This document shows, one piece after another, positions 10,180 to 21,839 of a stretch of DNA of 42,319 bases. Numbering within the stretch: position 1 is the stretch's first letter; every line of letters starts with the position of its first letter. Both the position numbers and the translations under genes were made by a program. The notes below the pieces were generated by a model, which was not told the origin of the DNA, did no database searches, and saw only the letters and a program-made list of their open reading frames with translations. Source of the stretch: Gnetum montanum. Taxonomy: Eukaryota > Streptophyta > Gnetopsida > Gnetales > Gnetaceae. Location: positions 100,294 to 142,612 of the forward strand of contig MNCI01002765.1 in the NCBI GenBank assembly GCA_015680685.1. Direction: 5' to 3'.

Positions 10180-11045
10180 AGATCAGTGTTAACAACATCA
10201 ATACTTAGAAAAAAATTACTAATTTTATCTAAGTGCTAGTTTAAGCCTTCCAAGGCCTCTTTTGCCACTCAAATAGATGTTAAATGATGCTAAGAAGCTT
10301 GTGAAGGTAGGGAATGAGGTCAAATGTAGGATTTTATAGTCAAGAAGTGTAAAATATGGGTCCCAAAAGTGTTAACATTGAAGCTAATGATAGTATCAGT
10401 CGGACTTAGATAAAATTTCTTACATTTTATCATTTAGATGCTCCAAGTATTTGTGATCCAATTTAATACTTGAACTAATGTTAAATGCTACTAAGACAAT
10501 ACTAAGGAGTTTGTGAAGCTAGAAGATATGGTCAATTGGTGAATGGAGAGTTCAAGAATGATATTTTGATGATCCCTAGAGTGTTGAAGTTGATGTTGGC
10601 ATTAATGTCAACTCTAGTAGGGATATAGAAGAAATTTTATCAAATTTTAGAACTAATTGATCATGCTTCAAGATGCCCAATTTGAAGCAAAAATAAGTTA
10701 TGATAATGTTTTGAGACTCAGAGAAGCTTGCAAATCAAGGGAATAATACAAAATGTTGATCTTGATGACTTGAAAGGATGATGAGATTAGCATGGTAACA
10801 CTAACACTCATAGAAAATTTTGAAGTCTCAACTAGCAAGATTATCATTAAACCTATCAAAACATCCTTTTAGAGTACCAAACCAATGTCAAATAATCACT
10901 GAAGAGCCTAAGAGTCTAAGAGATAAGTTAAATTCTAGACAAGATTACCCTTGGAAGTACTAGAAACCATGTTGTCATTGCTAACATTGACACTAAAACT
11001 AATGTTAGTGTTAGAATTAACACCAAACTAAGAAGAATTTTGATT
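10180..11045 (+). repeat. Diverged tandem repeat, about 200 bp period, five units
   Basis: A phrase of the type gtgttaacattga-gctaatg recurs near 10186, 10369, 10581, 10787 and 10972, each followed 20-50 bases later by a gaa-aaattttat phrase. A second anchor (atgttaaatg-tactaag) recurs near 10275, 10481 and 10699. The spacing runs from about 183 to 218 bases. Units are strongly diverged. The array lies on the 3' side of the minus-strand pol at 12012-15544, where Tat-lineage elements often carry tandem repeats. Confidence 0.55.
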
Positions 11046-11269
11046 CCATCACCACACTTAGTCTTAATTCATGATGAATAAAAAAAAGTGAATGTAACAT
11101 TGTCTCTTCTTGATTGATACTATTTAGGTGTCAAAAGAGAATCTACCAAGAAGAGAATAAATGGATGAATTGATGTACCTGCAAGAGAAAAATAAGAAGA
11201 AAGAATAGAAGAAGGAAATAATGTTAGGATATCATTAATACAATATTCATGAGAATGATGCTATATCAT

Positions 11270-11860
11270 AGGAGGAGACATGGCTAGATCCTACACATAA
11301 GATGGTTGAAGAAATGCTATTGATGATGTTCATACCTTGTGCCACTAATGCTCTAAACACATTCTTAGAATAGAATAAAAGCACTTAATCCTTATTGATA
11401 TGTTAATTAAAGAAAAGGAAATGAGATAGGAAGGAGACTTAAGGAAAAAAAGAGAAACATGAGAGAGGGAAGATAAAATATAGAGATACAAAATTAGAAA
11501 ATAATAAAATGAAGGGAGAAATAAGGAATATTACCTATACACCAAGATGAGTTTCTATGTCACAGAAGTGGGGCATGGCTAGGTCCTATACTCTAATGAT
11601 TATCGATGCTGATAAATTGATAAATTCTCTTCCTATCCCACTTAAACTCAACACACACTCATATGAAGTAGAAATAATAGAATACTCATTGATCTTTGCA
11701 TGAGGTAGATTGTTGATAAATATCCTTACCATTCTATGTTGATAGGAGGAAATATTAGTAGAGATTATGGGAAATAAATGAAATTACTCAAGTGAGATAG
11801 AAGAAAAAAACATAAAATAGAAATAAAGAGAGAAAGGAAGGAAGACCAAGATAGGGAGGG
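11270..11860 (+). repeat. Two diverged copies of a roughly 290-bp unit
   Basis: A phrase catggctag-tccta occurs at about 11281 and 11573. Around each copy lie similar strings (gatgctatatcat / gatgctgataaat; a purine-rich gagagaaa tail). The similarity is patchy and the unit edges are approximate. Confidence 0.35.
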
Positions 11861-11920
11861 AATAAAAAATAAATCAATAAGACATAGATAAAGTAAGGGA
11901 AAGGGTTAAAGTAAACTTGA

Positions 11921-11947
11921 TATATATATATATATATATATATATAT
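11921..11947. repeat. (TA)n microsatellite
   Basis: About 13 uninterrupted TA steps lie 65 bases beyond the end of the integrase pseudogene. It is a simple repeat with no visible function. Confidence 0.9.
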
Positions 11948-12011
11948 GGTATTATTTTAAGTAAGCTCTCTTCACAAGATTTGGATAATGAATTCTATTC
12001 AAGTTTGCCAA

Positions 12012-13070
12012 CTAATATGCTTCATCGTTAAGGATTTTAAGAATGGTAAAGAAACCTTGCCAGTTTATGAAGCTTTTAGAAGTTTTGACATTAGGAAAAT
12101 GCTTTAGGATAAGATCATCTTCTTTGATTTTTCTTAGTCTAACATGCTTTTCATGGTAATGGCACATAACCTTTTGATAATTTTGAATCTTGATTGCTAC
12201 TTGCTTGCAACTTTCTTCTAGGATATCTAGCTTAACATAGTTCATGTTGTCATTTTTCATCATCTAATATCTGATTTTTCAAAACTAATTGAAGAGAGAA
12301 CACATCCAGCTCAATTAGCATCATTGCTTCTAATCCATAGGTAAGCATGAATGGGATTTAGCTAGTTTCAATTTTAAAGGTGGTTTGATAGACTGAAAGG
12401 ACATGAAATAATAGGATATGCCAATTGCATTGGAATTTTTCAACCATGGTTTTAAGTAGGTAGATGAGGAATTTATTAGTTGACTTAGCTTAACCATTAG
12501 ATTAGGGATTGCATGGGGTTAAGAATGATTGGATGATTTAGTATTGCTCACAAAATTTAGCTAGTTTTTTTGCTCTTGAATTAGGATCCATAATTAGTGA
12601 AGATGTGAAGGAAATACCAAAATAGTTGATCATATGATCTAAGATGAAAGGATAAATGTACTTGAAGGTTGAAAATTTTAAGAGAATAGCTTCAACACAT
12701 TTGATAAAATATTCTATAACTGTTAGGATGAACTAGTGACTAGTGGATGAGGAACAATTGATGGAATCTATGAGAAATAGCCCCTACTTTTAGAAGGATC
12801 ACATGATTTTACAAGTCCTAAGCTCTTGTAACGGAACATAAATAAGTGGAGCATGATGTTGATATGTATCACAAATCTTAACTATCATCTATGTGTCTCT
12901 AGACATCATATGCCATTAGTAATTTATTGAAATAATATAAGCTACCAAAGATCATGAGCCTAAGTAAACATTGCATATACCTAAATGTCCCTGTTCTAGG
13001 ACTATTTAAGCTTTGTCATGACTTAGACAACATAGAAGAATGCATGATGTAGAAATACAACATAAAATAC
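12012..13070 (-). pseudogene. pol: Ty3/gypsy (Tat lineage) integrase, decayed
   Basis: Integrase inserts element DNA into the host genome. Reading leftwards, the zinc-binding region lies near 12860-13040 and ends in the form CDTYQHH, with the second Cys of C-x2-C changed to Tyr. A DHGSQF-like element follows near 12590, reduced to YGSQFKS. Then comes the NP-stop-SNG-stop-AKSTNKFLIYLL block at about 12440-12510. There the catalytic Glu of A-E-S-T-N-K is Lys (codon at 12484-12486). Next are WHILLFHVLS and FMLTYGLEAMM. The C-terminal domain (YHEKHVRLRKIKEDDLILKH, then WQGFFTILKILNDEAY) is still open at 12012-12263. The A-S-T-N-K block fits the Tat lineage. It is inactive because of stops and the Glu loss. 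Confidence 0.85.
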
Positions 13071-14140
13071 TAGGCTTAATAATAGAAAAATGCTTGGAAC
13101 ATGTATAGAGAAAATTTGTGATGTTGACAAATGTTTGGGAGTTTCTTCAAATTATAGGTATTGTATGATGTTTTGGTATTATTGAACTTCTTCTAAGTTA
13201 ACCAAGCCTCTATGTTTTATATCTATAAGAGTTATCAGTGTTTCTTGTGTTGGATAAGTTAAATGATATTTTTAAAAAATAGGATTAACAAGAAGAGAAA
13301 ATGGATCTAAAATATTAGCAAGAATGTTTTTTGAGTTATGGAGATGCATGAGTAACCATTCATTAAATTGAGAAACTAGATTTTTAGCTAAGTCAAGATA
13401 AGACTAAAGGTATTTAGCCTTACAAGCATATTCATTATTAACTTGGTGTATGACTAACTAAGAATTACCATGGATGAAAAACCTATTAATTACTATTTAG
13501 AGTGCTAAAAGAAAATCTTGATTAAGATCCATGTATTTGATAACATTTTTAGTGCATGAAAAATTAAATTTATAATTTTTTTAGATAGGATCCATATCTT
13601 AATGATGAAGAACAAAAGCTGTACTAAGACTTGAGCTATATGAGAATCATCAAAATATATGTGTAAATCAAAATTCTCATATGTTAATGTTGTAGTTGAA
13701 AGAAGGATTATTTCCATGTCACTTGGTTTTTTTTTTTTTTGGAGAAGGTTGAATGGTGACAACAAAAGATTTTAATAGTAGGGTTGATGTAAGGAGATCC
13801 ACTATGGCCTAGCCTTTGATAGAGTGTTTAGTAAGGTAGGTTAAATCAAACTTGATGAGAATATTTTTTTAATTTGGCCATGTAGCTATTATCATAGGGG
13901 TTGGTAGCAATAGATCATAACACATTATGTTGATAGATCACATGAACATTTATTCCTACTAAGTAGTCGAGCAAAGATAAGGACTGAGCAAGATTTTTCT
14001 ATGTTTTTGTAGTGTGTTTCACAATTAGAAAAAGGATGAGAGATGTATTAGATAGAAAGCTTTACACCATTTTCGTGTCATTGGCAAAGCATAAATGCAA
14101 TGTAATAATTATATTTAGACGGATATAGATGATTGATTGA
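13071..14140 (-). pseudogene. pol: RNase H region of the same gypsy element, decayed
   Basis: Leftward reading shows ATWPN-KNILIKFDLTYL near 13870, the tail of the first RNase H. After it comes a second RNase H-like block ending in VNNEYACKAKYL near 13430 and FNEWLLMHLHNSKNILANIL near 13350, matching the second (archaeal-type) RNase H of Tat-lineage elements. In between, the open stretch 13505-13765 spells ENFDLHIYFDDSHIAQ in one frame and belongs to the linker or this domain. A run of 14 T at 13727-13740 breaks the frame. Frame changes and stops are frequent. Confidence 0.7.
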
Positions 14141-15544
14141 ATTAAGGTGGATAAAAAACTATAGTTTTAAGTACTCACTAATCTTATAGATTTTATCCAC
14201 TTTCTCATCCTTTTCCTAATATAGTTCTAAGTACTCACTAATCTTATAGTTTTTAATCTAATAGTTTTTAAGTACTCACTAATCTTATTATAGTAGACCT
14301 TAGTTAAAAACTATAAGATTAGTGAGTACTTAAAACTATATTAAGGTCTACTAAGATGCATTGAAGACCTCTTAAAACTTTGAGTCCTAGTTAATAGTAG
14401 TTGATTCTTAAAAGGATGAGAAAGTGGATGAAATTGGTTACCTAGATTACATATGAAATGATGAATGGATTTGAGTCTACCTTGTAGGATGTGCATGTCT
14501 TTTAGCTACTTAGGTAGCAAGAGATATATTATCTAATATTAGGAATTTTAATATTAATCAAAACTTTATTAAGGTCTACTATAATAAGATTAGTCAAAAC
14601 TATAAATCCTAGCATTTCTCCTATTTTTACATCAAAGATATGCTTTTTAGAGTTAATTTAGTGGATGTACTCATTGCATTAGGATAAGAATATTTCTAAA
14701 TTAGTGGGGTTATCAATGGCTATAATAGACTTTATAGTTAGATCATTAACATAATCATTGATAGTTTTGAATACCCTATTACTAAATATGAAGGTAAAAA
14801 ATCATTGATTTATTGCTTTGACATTTTGAAGTCCAAAGGACATCTTTGTGTACTAAAAGGTTCCTCATGGAGTTATAAAAGTTGTGAAATGTTAATTCTT
14901 CAGATTGATTTGGATTTAATTATATCCCAAAAAGCCATCCATAAAACTAAGTAAAGCATGACCTATCATTTTATCTATAAGTTGTTTAATGTTGAGTAGT
15001 GGGAAGTCATATTGTAATGTCAGCTTGTTAAGATGACAACATTAATGTACATTCTAATGACATAGTTTTTCTTAGAAACAACTACTTTATTGGATACTCA
15101 GTCCAAGTAGTCTATGGGGCATCTGAAGCCTATGTGTTAAAGTTTTGTGATCTCATATTTGATGGCCAAGGCTAAGTCAAGTTTTATTTTTCAAGTCATT
15201 TTTGACAAGTTTGAAGCCTTCCACAAGGGTGGATTTCTTAATATTGTTGGACAAGTTTACCCCTAGTTGAAGGATCTTTTCTTCATTTTAGTGATTAGTG
15301 ATAGTGGGTTCTATGAGGAGGTCATTAGTTAGGATAAGTTTGGTATCCAATAAGGGAAGGTTAGAATAAGGGATTATGTCTTTCTTGATGATGTTCAATG
15401 TTAAGATAATAGAGGTTATGGGATCTAAGAAGTCAAAGAAATATAGCTCAATTAAGTTGTCATTGTTAGAATTGGTAATGTAACCATGGGGCCCATCCAA
15501 GATAAGGGATTTGCATAAGCAATAGAGGATGGTAGGGTTCATGG
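14141..15544 (-). pseudogene. pol: Reverse transcriptase of the same gypsy element, decayed
   Basis: Starting at about 15544 and reading leftwards, the pre-RT linker comes first (LLDTKLILTNDLLIEP near 15310). The RT start is EITKL near 15150, then GFRCPIDYLDWVSN and VVVSKKN near 15090. The motif around the active site reads INDYVNDLTIKSI, with YVND at 14742-14753 where YVDD is expected, so one catalytic Asp is Asn. IIVDLNKVL follows near 14615. The thumb/connection part is scrambled by the inverted duplication at 14161-14433. The block starts just after a T-rich stretch ending in ttcttgcaag (AG at 15545-15546), which resembles a splice acceptor. Confidence 0.8.
14161..14433. repeat. Local direct and inverted duplication inside RT
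   Basis: A roughly 28-base unit (tagttttaagtactcacta, then atcttata) occurs three times in direct orientation at 14161, 14221 and 14261, and once inverted at 14311-14339. A second unit (tccactttctcatcc) at 14195-14209 recurs inverted at 14413-14427. The closest direct and inverted copies would form a hairpin with a 28-base stem and a 20-base loop. The units are pieces of RT coding sequence, so this is rearrangement within the element, not a separate transposon. Confidence 0.8.
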
Positions 15545-16401
15545 CTTGCAAGAATAAGATAAAATGATAGTTATATAAGGAAGAGTATAAGAATTGCAAA
15601 GTTAGAATAATTTATAAGTAAATTTACAAGTTAGAACTAGGGAGAGTTAGAAAATTTTTTGAGTCATGAGAAGGGAAAAGTTAGAAATATTTTTATATTT
15701 TTAAGCCTTTTAAATTAGTTTTTTATGTATACTTTAGTAATTAAGAGTATGCAGGGGAAACATAAGTAATGTAGGCTAGGTTTGTAGCCATCTCAGGATT
15801 TTAGTAGTAAGTTTTAGGCTTGTGGTACCTAGGTTTTGGAGACCAATGTAAGGGACTCATGATCTTGTATCAATGAAGGAAAAATGAGAAAACCAAGAGG
15901 AAAAGTGAGAGGGTATGATAATTAGAGTTGTGAAGGAAAAGATAATAATTTTGGTAGTTTAGACTTTCAGAGCTTAGAAGAAGAGAGAGCTTGAAACTTG
16001 TTACTACTTGTGGATGAGATGATACCATGTTAGGAGAAGAGGAAGGGTGCACATGGTAAAGAAGTAGGTGGATCCTACCAAGAGACATGGTAGTAAGGCT
16101 AGGAGTGCTAGGAAGGAGTAGAATGTGGTTCTTGTGGAGCTTAGATGAGTTTTATTTTACACTTTTAGTTTTATTTCCATTAATTTTTCATTATTTCACA
16201 TAGTTATAGAGGGGAGGATGAGGTGGTGTAAGGAGTGTTCCTAGGAATTAGTGGAAAGGGTCATTGGAAACTATACCAATAATTATTATAGATGCTACAC
16301 CACATTGTGGCATCCACTTGCACTAGTAGTTGCGGCAACCCATGCCTCATTAGCCTACATTAATGGTCATACTAGTGCTAGTATCATGAAGCTTGGGTAG
16401 C
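15545..16401. other. Noncoding interval upstream of the minus-strand RT block
   Basis: On the minus strand this is where protease and gag should follow, but no such motif is visible. The 120 bases right of 15545 are pyrimidine-rich on the minus strand and end in gcaag, consistent with a 3' splice site. The remainder holds only short chance frames. Confidence 0.5.
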
Positions 16402-19400
16402 ATGGAGAAAAGCAAAAGGAAAAAAGAAAAAATTTAAAATGATTATTTTCAAAGGTGGAGATTAAGGTGAGGGAATAACATAGATCTATGTCCTTGGAGG
16501 TTAGATCTATCCTTGGGAAGAATAGATTTGGGCTTGTGGATCCTAGCCATAAATGAGAATTCCACCCATAGTACCATTGAGGGTCAAATCTATAAAGTTT
16601 TGGGGATAAATATTTTACCACCTTTTATAGATTTTTTCCACTTGGAAGAAAAAGGAAAAGACATTAACAAGGCTTTTGTGGATGAGGTAGCACAAAGGCA
16701 GGGATGTCATAGGTCAGTGTTAGTGAGGACATGAGGATAGTGATCAGGTAGTGCGAGCAACATAGACTAAGATGAGAAGGGAAGAAACAACACCATTCTA
16801 CATTTGTTTAAAAAAAATTTATACCCCATAGGTGNGGGGGGACTTGATAGTGGAGGGGGTTGCGGTGCACTACAAGGTAAGTACTGTGTATACTAGCAGT
16901 GGTGATACTAACACACAACATGTAGCTATTGTTACCCAACATTAGCATGTAGTAGGGGGAACTAGATGCATGTCGAGGACATTGGCAATGCTAACTAGCT
17001 CTTGTAGGTGTCAATGTGGGATGTGGTGGGGCTTAGCCCATTATTTGTGTGCTATTTTTTAATTTTAATTTTATTACTATTTGCTAATTTTAAAAGTAAG
17101 GCTCAGTTTGGCTTTAGAAGCTAATGAAAAGGTGGAGTAGGAAGTAGATGTCCTACATGGATGTAAGGATAGGAAGAGGTAAAATTTATCTAAGTTTTAA
17201 GAAAAAAAGAAAATTCTTGAGTCCTAGGTGTGGAGTGAAAACTAAAGATTTTCTAAGTATAGGCCCAAAAAAATTTCTAAGTGTTGAACAAGAGTAAACA
17301 AAAACTAAAAGTTTTGCTAAGTGCTAGATGTAGAATTGAAAATTTTCTATCTCAGTGAAAGCAGGGTGAAGCCAAAAATGTGGCTAAGTGTTAGGTGTAA
17401 GGAGAAATAAGAAATTAAAATTTACCTAAGTGTGGAAGAAGGGGGAGGAAAAACTGAAATTTGTCTAAGTGTTAGTGGGAAAGTTTAAACAACTTTTTTA
17501 GGCTAAGTCTTAGGATCAGTAGTCCAAAATTTAACTATGGAGACATTGTGGATGAAAACTTAGCTAGGTATAAATAGGAGAAGGAGAGAAGATTGAAATT
17601 TAGCCAAGTGTTGGATGAGGGTAGTAGAATCCAAAGTTAAGCATTAGAATGAAAAGTCTAAGTCAAGGAAGAAAGCAATGACTAGATGCCTAACAATGGA
17701 GAATGAAATTTACCTAAGTGTCAAGGGATATGTGATAGAAAAAAATTGTCTAAGTATTAAAACTAGTTTTTCCTCAGAGATCTATGATGAAGTCTCCTAG
17801 GAAATGTTAAGGAGCTAAACTTTCATACCTAAGTCTTGTTTTTTTTTATGCTACTTGATCTTTCCTAGTCAAATTTTGTAGTTAGTATATTATTTTTCTC
17901 TAAGTTTTTTACATTTAAGCTTATCTCATGAATACTACTTGGTAATTTTTCATGTCATTTTGTAGGATATGCATCATCCCTAGGCTCCTAGTGATTGATC
18001 CTATGTACTTCTTAATTTGTAATGCTACCCTAATGATCATAGGAAGATCATGGAGGATAGAGATCCTCCTAATTATGGATGATCAGTCCTTTTATCACAT
18101 GAAAATGTGGACTCATGTAGGAGCTAAGAACTTCCTAGTATTCTGCATTAAGCATTTTTATGTGCTTGTATAGAATCTATTACCTTTGTAGATCATCTCA
18201 CATGCACTTGAGAGGATCTATTGTAGGATCAGTGTGAGACTATTGTTATATGTAATCCAGGACTTGAGTGATGTTGACATAATAGTGGACAAGATGGATA
18301 GGACATAAGATATCCAGCACAAGTAGTTGAACCATTTGTGAAGGGATCACCCTTACAAATGGTTTAATGTGAATGCCATATTATTTTTGGATCCTTGTAA
18401 CATTCAAATTTTATTCAATCCTATCATCGCTCACATTATAGTCTCCAAATATGATCTCTCAATAATGGCTATTGTATTTCTTCTAAGTTTTGGGTTTTTT
18501 TTAGAAACACTACTATATGTATTGATTGTTATTTTTAGTGCAATCATACATTTGATGGTCCTAATTGAGAGGACACTTATTTGGAGATTTTGGAGCATAT
18601 GATTTATGAGGTTGCTCTTGAGGATAACTAGTATCCTATAATATTTTCCTAGTTTTTTGGTGAGGTAGAGGAGGCTTGAAAATATCAATGGTACCATGGG
18701 TTTCTATAGGCTATTTTGATTGATATTTTCCATGATAGGCCTAAGTTAAGCATGAGGGAGGAGTGGTCTAAGGATTCTCATATCCACCTAGTGTCCAAGT
18801 GTAATTTATATGATGTTGATTTAGTAAGTCTCATGTTTGGCACTTAGCTTCATTTTACCTATGCTTTACTTGGGCTTTGTCTAGATATGTGCTTTATGTT
18901 TAATAACCTATGTTTTCCTATTGCATATAAAATTAAAATTCAAAAGTTGTGGACATTAACCTTGGAAGCATGAAAAAGAAAAGCTTACAAGCCAACGTAT
19001 ACAACACTCTTGTAGGCTATGCATGGTTGATAAGTGAAGATGGAAGGAAGAATCTTTCTAACTTAGAGAACATAGGATTGATTCCTTTGTTTACATTAAA
19101 ATATCCTAACATCTCTTCTACAAACATGGTTTCCATGGCAAGATGTTATTCAAGCCATTGGTTGTTCATAGTCTGAGTTTAGGGTAGAGAGGTCATCTTA
19201 CCTTAGAACTAGGATTTATTAAGGTACTAGATCAATTTTCCTAATATTGGCCTAGTAGAAAAGGAAAATGGGAGACTCTCAGTGATTAATTAAGAGGTGA
19301 TTACTCATTGGACTTAGTATAATGACAAGTTTCACAACATTTTGAAATGTGAGAACCTTGATATAGTGTAAATGTATCATCTCTGCACTGAGAGAGTATT

Positions 19401-20305
19401 TTATGGCAAGATTATATAATGTAGAATTGCTTCTCCTATTAGGCTTGCAATCATCTATAATGTCATGATCCATGAAACTTACTATGATCAAGCTAGTTAC
19501 CTTGAGAACAATGTGTTTAGCAAGTTATCAAACATTGATATCATGGATGGTAAAAGTTCTAGCAACTTCATTTATTATGGGATGTTGTCTTATTTTGTGA
19601 AGTTGCTAGATTGTATTGATTGAAAGGAGAAGGTGTTGAATGAGAAGGAATTCTCCCCTCCTATGTGTTAGCATGTTACAAACATCATGATGATACTTCC
19701 CATAGTAATGGGTGGTCCCATGGAGTTAGCATCATTGTTATAAGAAGATATATTTGAATCCTCCATTTTTGATAGTGTGGAGACATCTAAGAAATCTTTA
19801 GTTCACAAGAATGTAGTGCAAGAGATGAAGGTTATGAGAAAGTATGCCTTAGAAACATAGGATGAGGGATAAACAACCAAGAAGAAGAAAATGATTTGTA
19901 TTAAAGTAGTGGATACATATGATTAAGAGAAGTTTGAAGTAGAAGTAGCCTAGGAAGCAAAGAGATTGAGTAAGTTTAAAGATATTTATAGATTGTATTT
20001 CATATTTGGTATTAATATATTTGTATTTTGATGTTTTATAATGTTTCTATATTTTTCATTTTTATGTTTTTATGTTTGTTAATTTTTCTTTTTTATTGAT
20101 GTTTTACAGCTGAGATGAAAATAAAGAACAAAGTGAAGAGAGAGGCATTGACCAAGGTAGTAAAGGAAGAGAAGAGAAGAAAAAAGAAGAAGAAAGGAAG
20201 GCTAGGAAAGAAGAAGAAAAGAAAGCATGAGAGAAAGTAGAGATGCAAGTTGTTGACAACCATTTGGAATGCAACCACCAACAAGCTTCTTCGAATAGGG
20301 TTTAG
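16402..20305 (+). pseudogene. Gene A: decayed multi-exon gene of unknown family
   Basis: Exon 1 would start at the ATG at 16402 (MEKSKRKKEK) and stay in one frame through GRIDLGLWILAINENSTHST and FHLEEKGKDINKAFVDEVAQ to AAG followed by a strong donor, GTAAGT, at 16877. Intron 1 ends in cattttgtag at 17965. Exon 2 (17966-19969) is about 2 kb and protein-like in three successive frames: LSDVDIIVDKMDRT near 18270, ILEHMIYEVALED near 18600, and GRKNLSNLENIGLIP near 19060 through YLENNVFSKLSNIDIMDG near 19530. It ends at another GTAAGT (19970). Intron 2 ends in gttttacag (20109). Exon 3 is Lys/Glu-rich and probably coiled coil (KKKEEERKARKEEEKKA). Stops are mostly TAG/TAA. I do not recognise the family. 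It lies antisense to, and just upstream of, the gypsy RT block. The end is uncertain. Confidence 0.5.
17189..17770 (+). repeat. Minisatellite in intron 1 of gene A, about 14 units
   Basis: The phrase aaatttacctaagtgttag (and variants such as gctaagtgctagatgtag) recurs about 14 times with spacing of roughly 35-60 bases, each followed by a purine-rich gga/gaa stretch. Good copies lie near 17189, 17270, 17316, 17382, 17420, 17460, 17600 and 17708. It lies wholly within the intron between the donor at 16877 and the acceptor at 17965. Confidence 0.7.
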
Positions 20306-21839
20306 GTACCTGTTGGTCTCTAGCAACACCAAGGCCCATATATCTCCAAATAAACTCAGTAGTTATAAAATGGACTAGTTGTGGGTATGTGTTTTCTGTT
20401 GTAAATGTTAAAATGGTTGGGTTGTGTATACAATTATAATCAACTTTCATAAATGAGATTTAGGTAACTTTGTCAAATACTATGAGTTGTTGAAGGTTTC
20501 TATTTTGTCCAATCACTTAGTCTGTATGGTCCTTATAATACCTACTTGTAACAAATAAAATTTCACAAAATCATTTGAGAAAAATTTTGCTAATCTACTC
20601 CTAATTTCCTTCAGATAGAAATTTCCACAAGAAGAATAGAAATAGAGTGATATCCAATGGACTTAAAAAGAGAAAGAAAAGAAAATAGAATTATCTGGAA
20701 TCTCAAATATTATAGAAAGATAAATTGATACGAGTAAACACTTCATAATAAAGCTATTTATAATTCAATAACTACAATTTGTTCAAAATTTCTAATCTTA
20801 ACAATCAATATCATAAAAACAATCTTATTATACTACCAAAAACTACTACATAAACGACAAAGTACAAGTCTTTATTTTGGCTAGTTAATAGATGTCAACG
20901 ATTGCATTCAACAAAACTTTCAAATATTTGAGAATTTCTTGATTGAAATACCAAGGCAATACACTTTAAAAATAAAGAAGCTATTTAAGTATCATCAAAG
21001 TATCAAAGACTTTCCTAGATTCTCTATGCCCAAAATAGGCAATTTCATTGAGACATTGTTATTAAATTTCTCTTGAGGCTTTCAACAACATGATCTCTTC
21101 TATCGAAAATCTGAATAGGAGTATAATATTGTGCAAAAATAGAGCTATAAAAGCAACCTAGGACAAATCCCAAAATTAAATTCCAACCATGATATTATCT
21201 AAACTATTAGCTAAGCAACTAAAAGAAAATGAGAAGAAAAGAACTCACAGGATTAAAACAAAGTAGCTGAATTGATGTCTTTAGTAAGCCATCTTAAAAA
21301 TGATCTTCAATTGTCTTTTTCCAAATCTTGCCCCCTAAAAATCTTCTTCCAAAATCTACCTTTAAAGGTTCTTTTATAGGGACCTTAAGGTAGTTACAAT
21401 AATCATGAGAAGTTATGGAACTTAAAAATATCTTAGGCATATAAATTTATAACCACTTTAGGAGTTATAGCCTCCATGGGGGATTATAAAAAATTTAAGT
21501 TATGATTTCCAAGTGTTTCCTTGGGAACAAGTATCATAAAAGTTATCATAGGAAGTTACAAAAATTGGAGAAATACATGGCATAATTGGAAATTGTCCTT
21601 TCAAATACAAATATTTAGGAATTTTAGTTAGGTTTTTATACAACTTAATCATGTGAAAATTTACTTCTAACAAATAAAGTTTTATAGATCCACCCCTTTA
21701 AATTGCAACTTTGACACTTGTGTGTGTATTACTTTTCCAAACTTATGCTACCACTTATAGCCACCATAGTATACGTAATGTTTTTATTAATACTTCATCG
21801 CATCCGTGATCTTAAAATAGGAATCACAATTTTTTGGAT
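20306..21839. other. AT-rich interval without recognised genes
   Basis: No conserved motif was found on either strand. From 21360 to 21560 the phrase agttataa or agttacaa recurs several times with short spacing (for example near 21395, 21410, 21460, 21545), suggesting a worn LTR or simple repeat. The gag and protease expected upstream of the 12012-15544 pol were not found here. Confidence 0.4.

Noticed and set aside
15870-16088. 72-codon minus-strand ORF, Ser/Leu-rich
   Set aside because: Considered as a gag or protease remnant of the older element, but no motif fits and composition follows the local purine strand bias.
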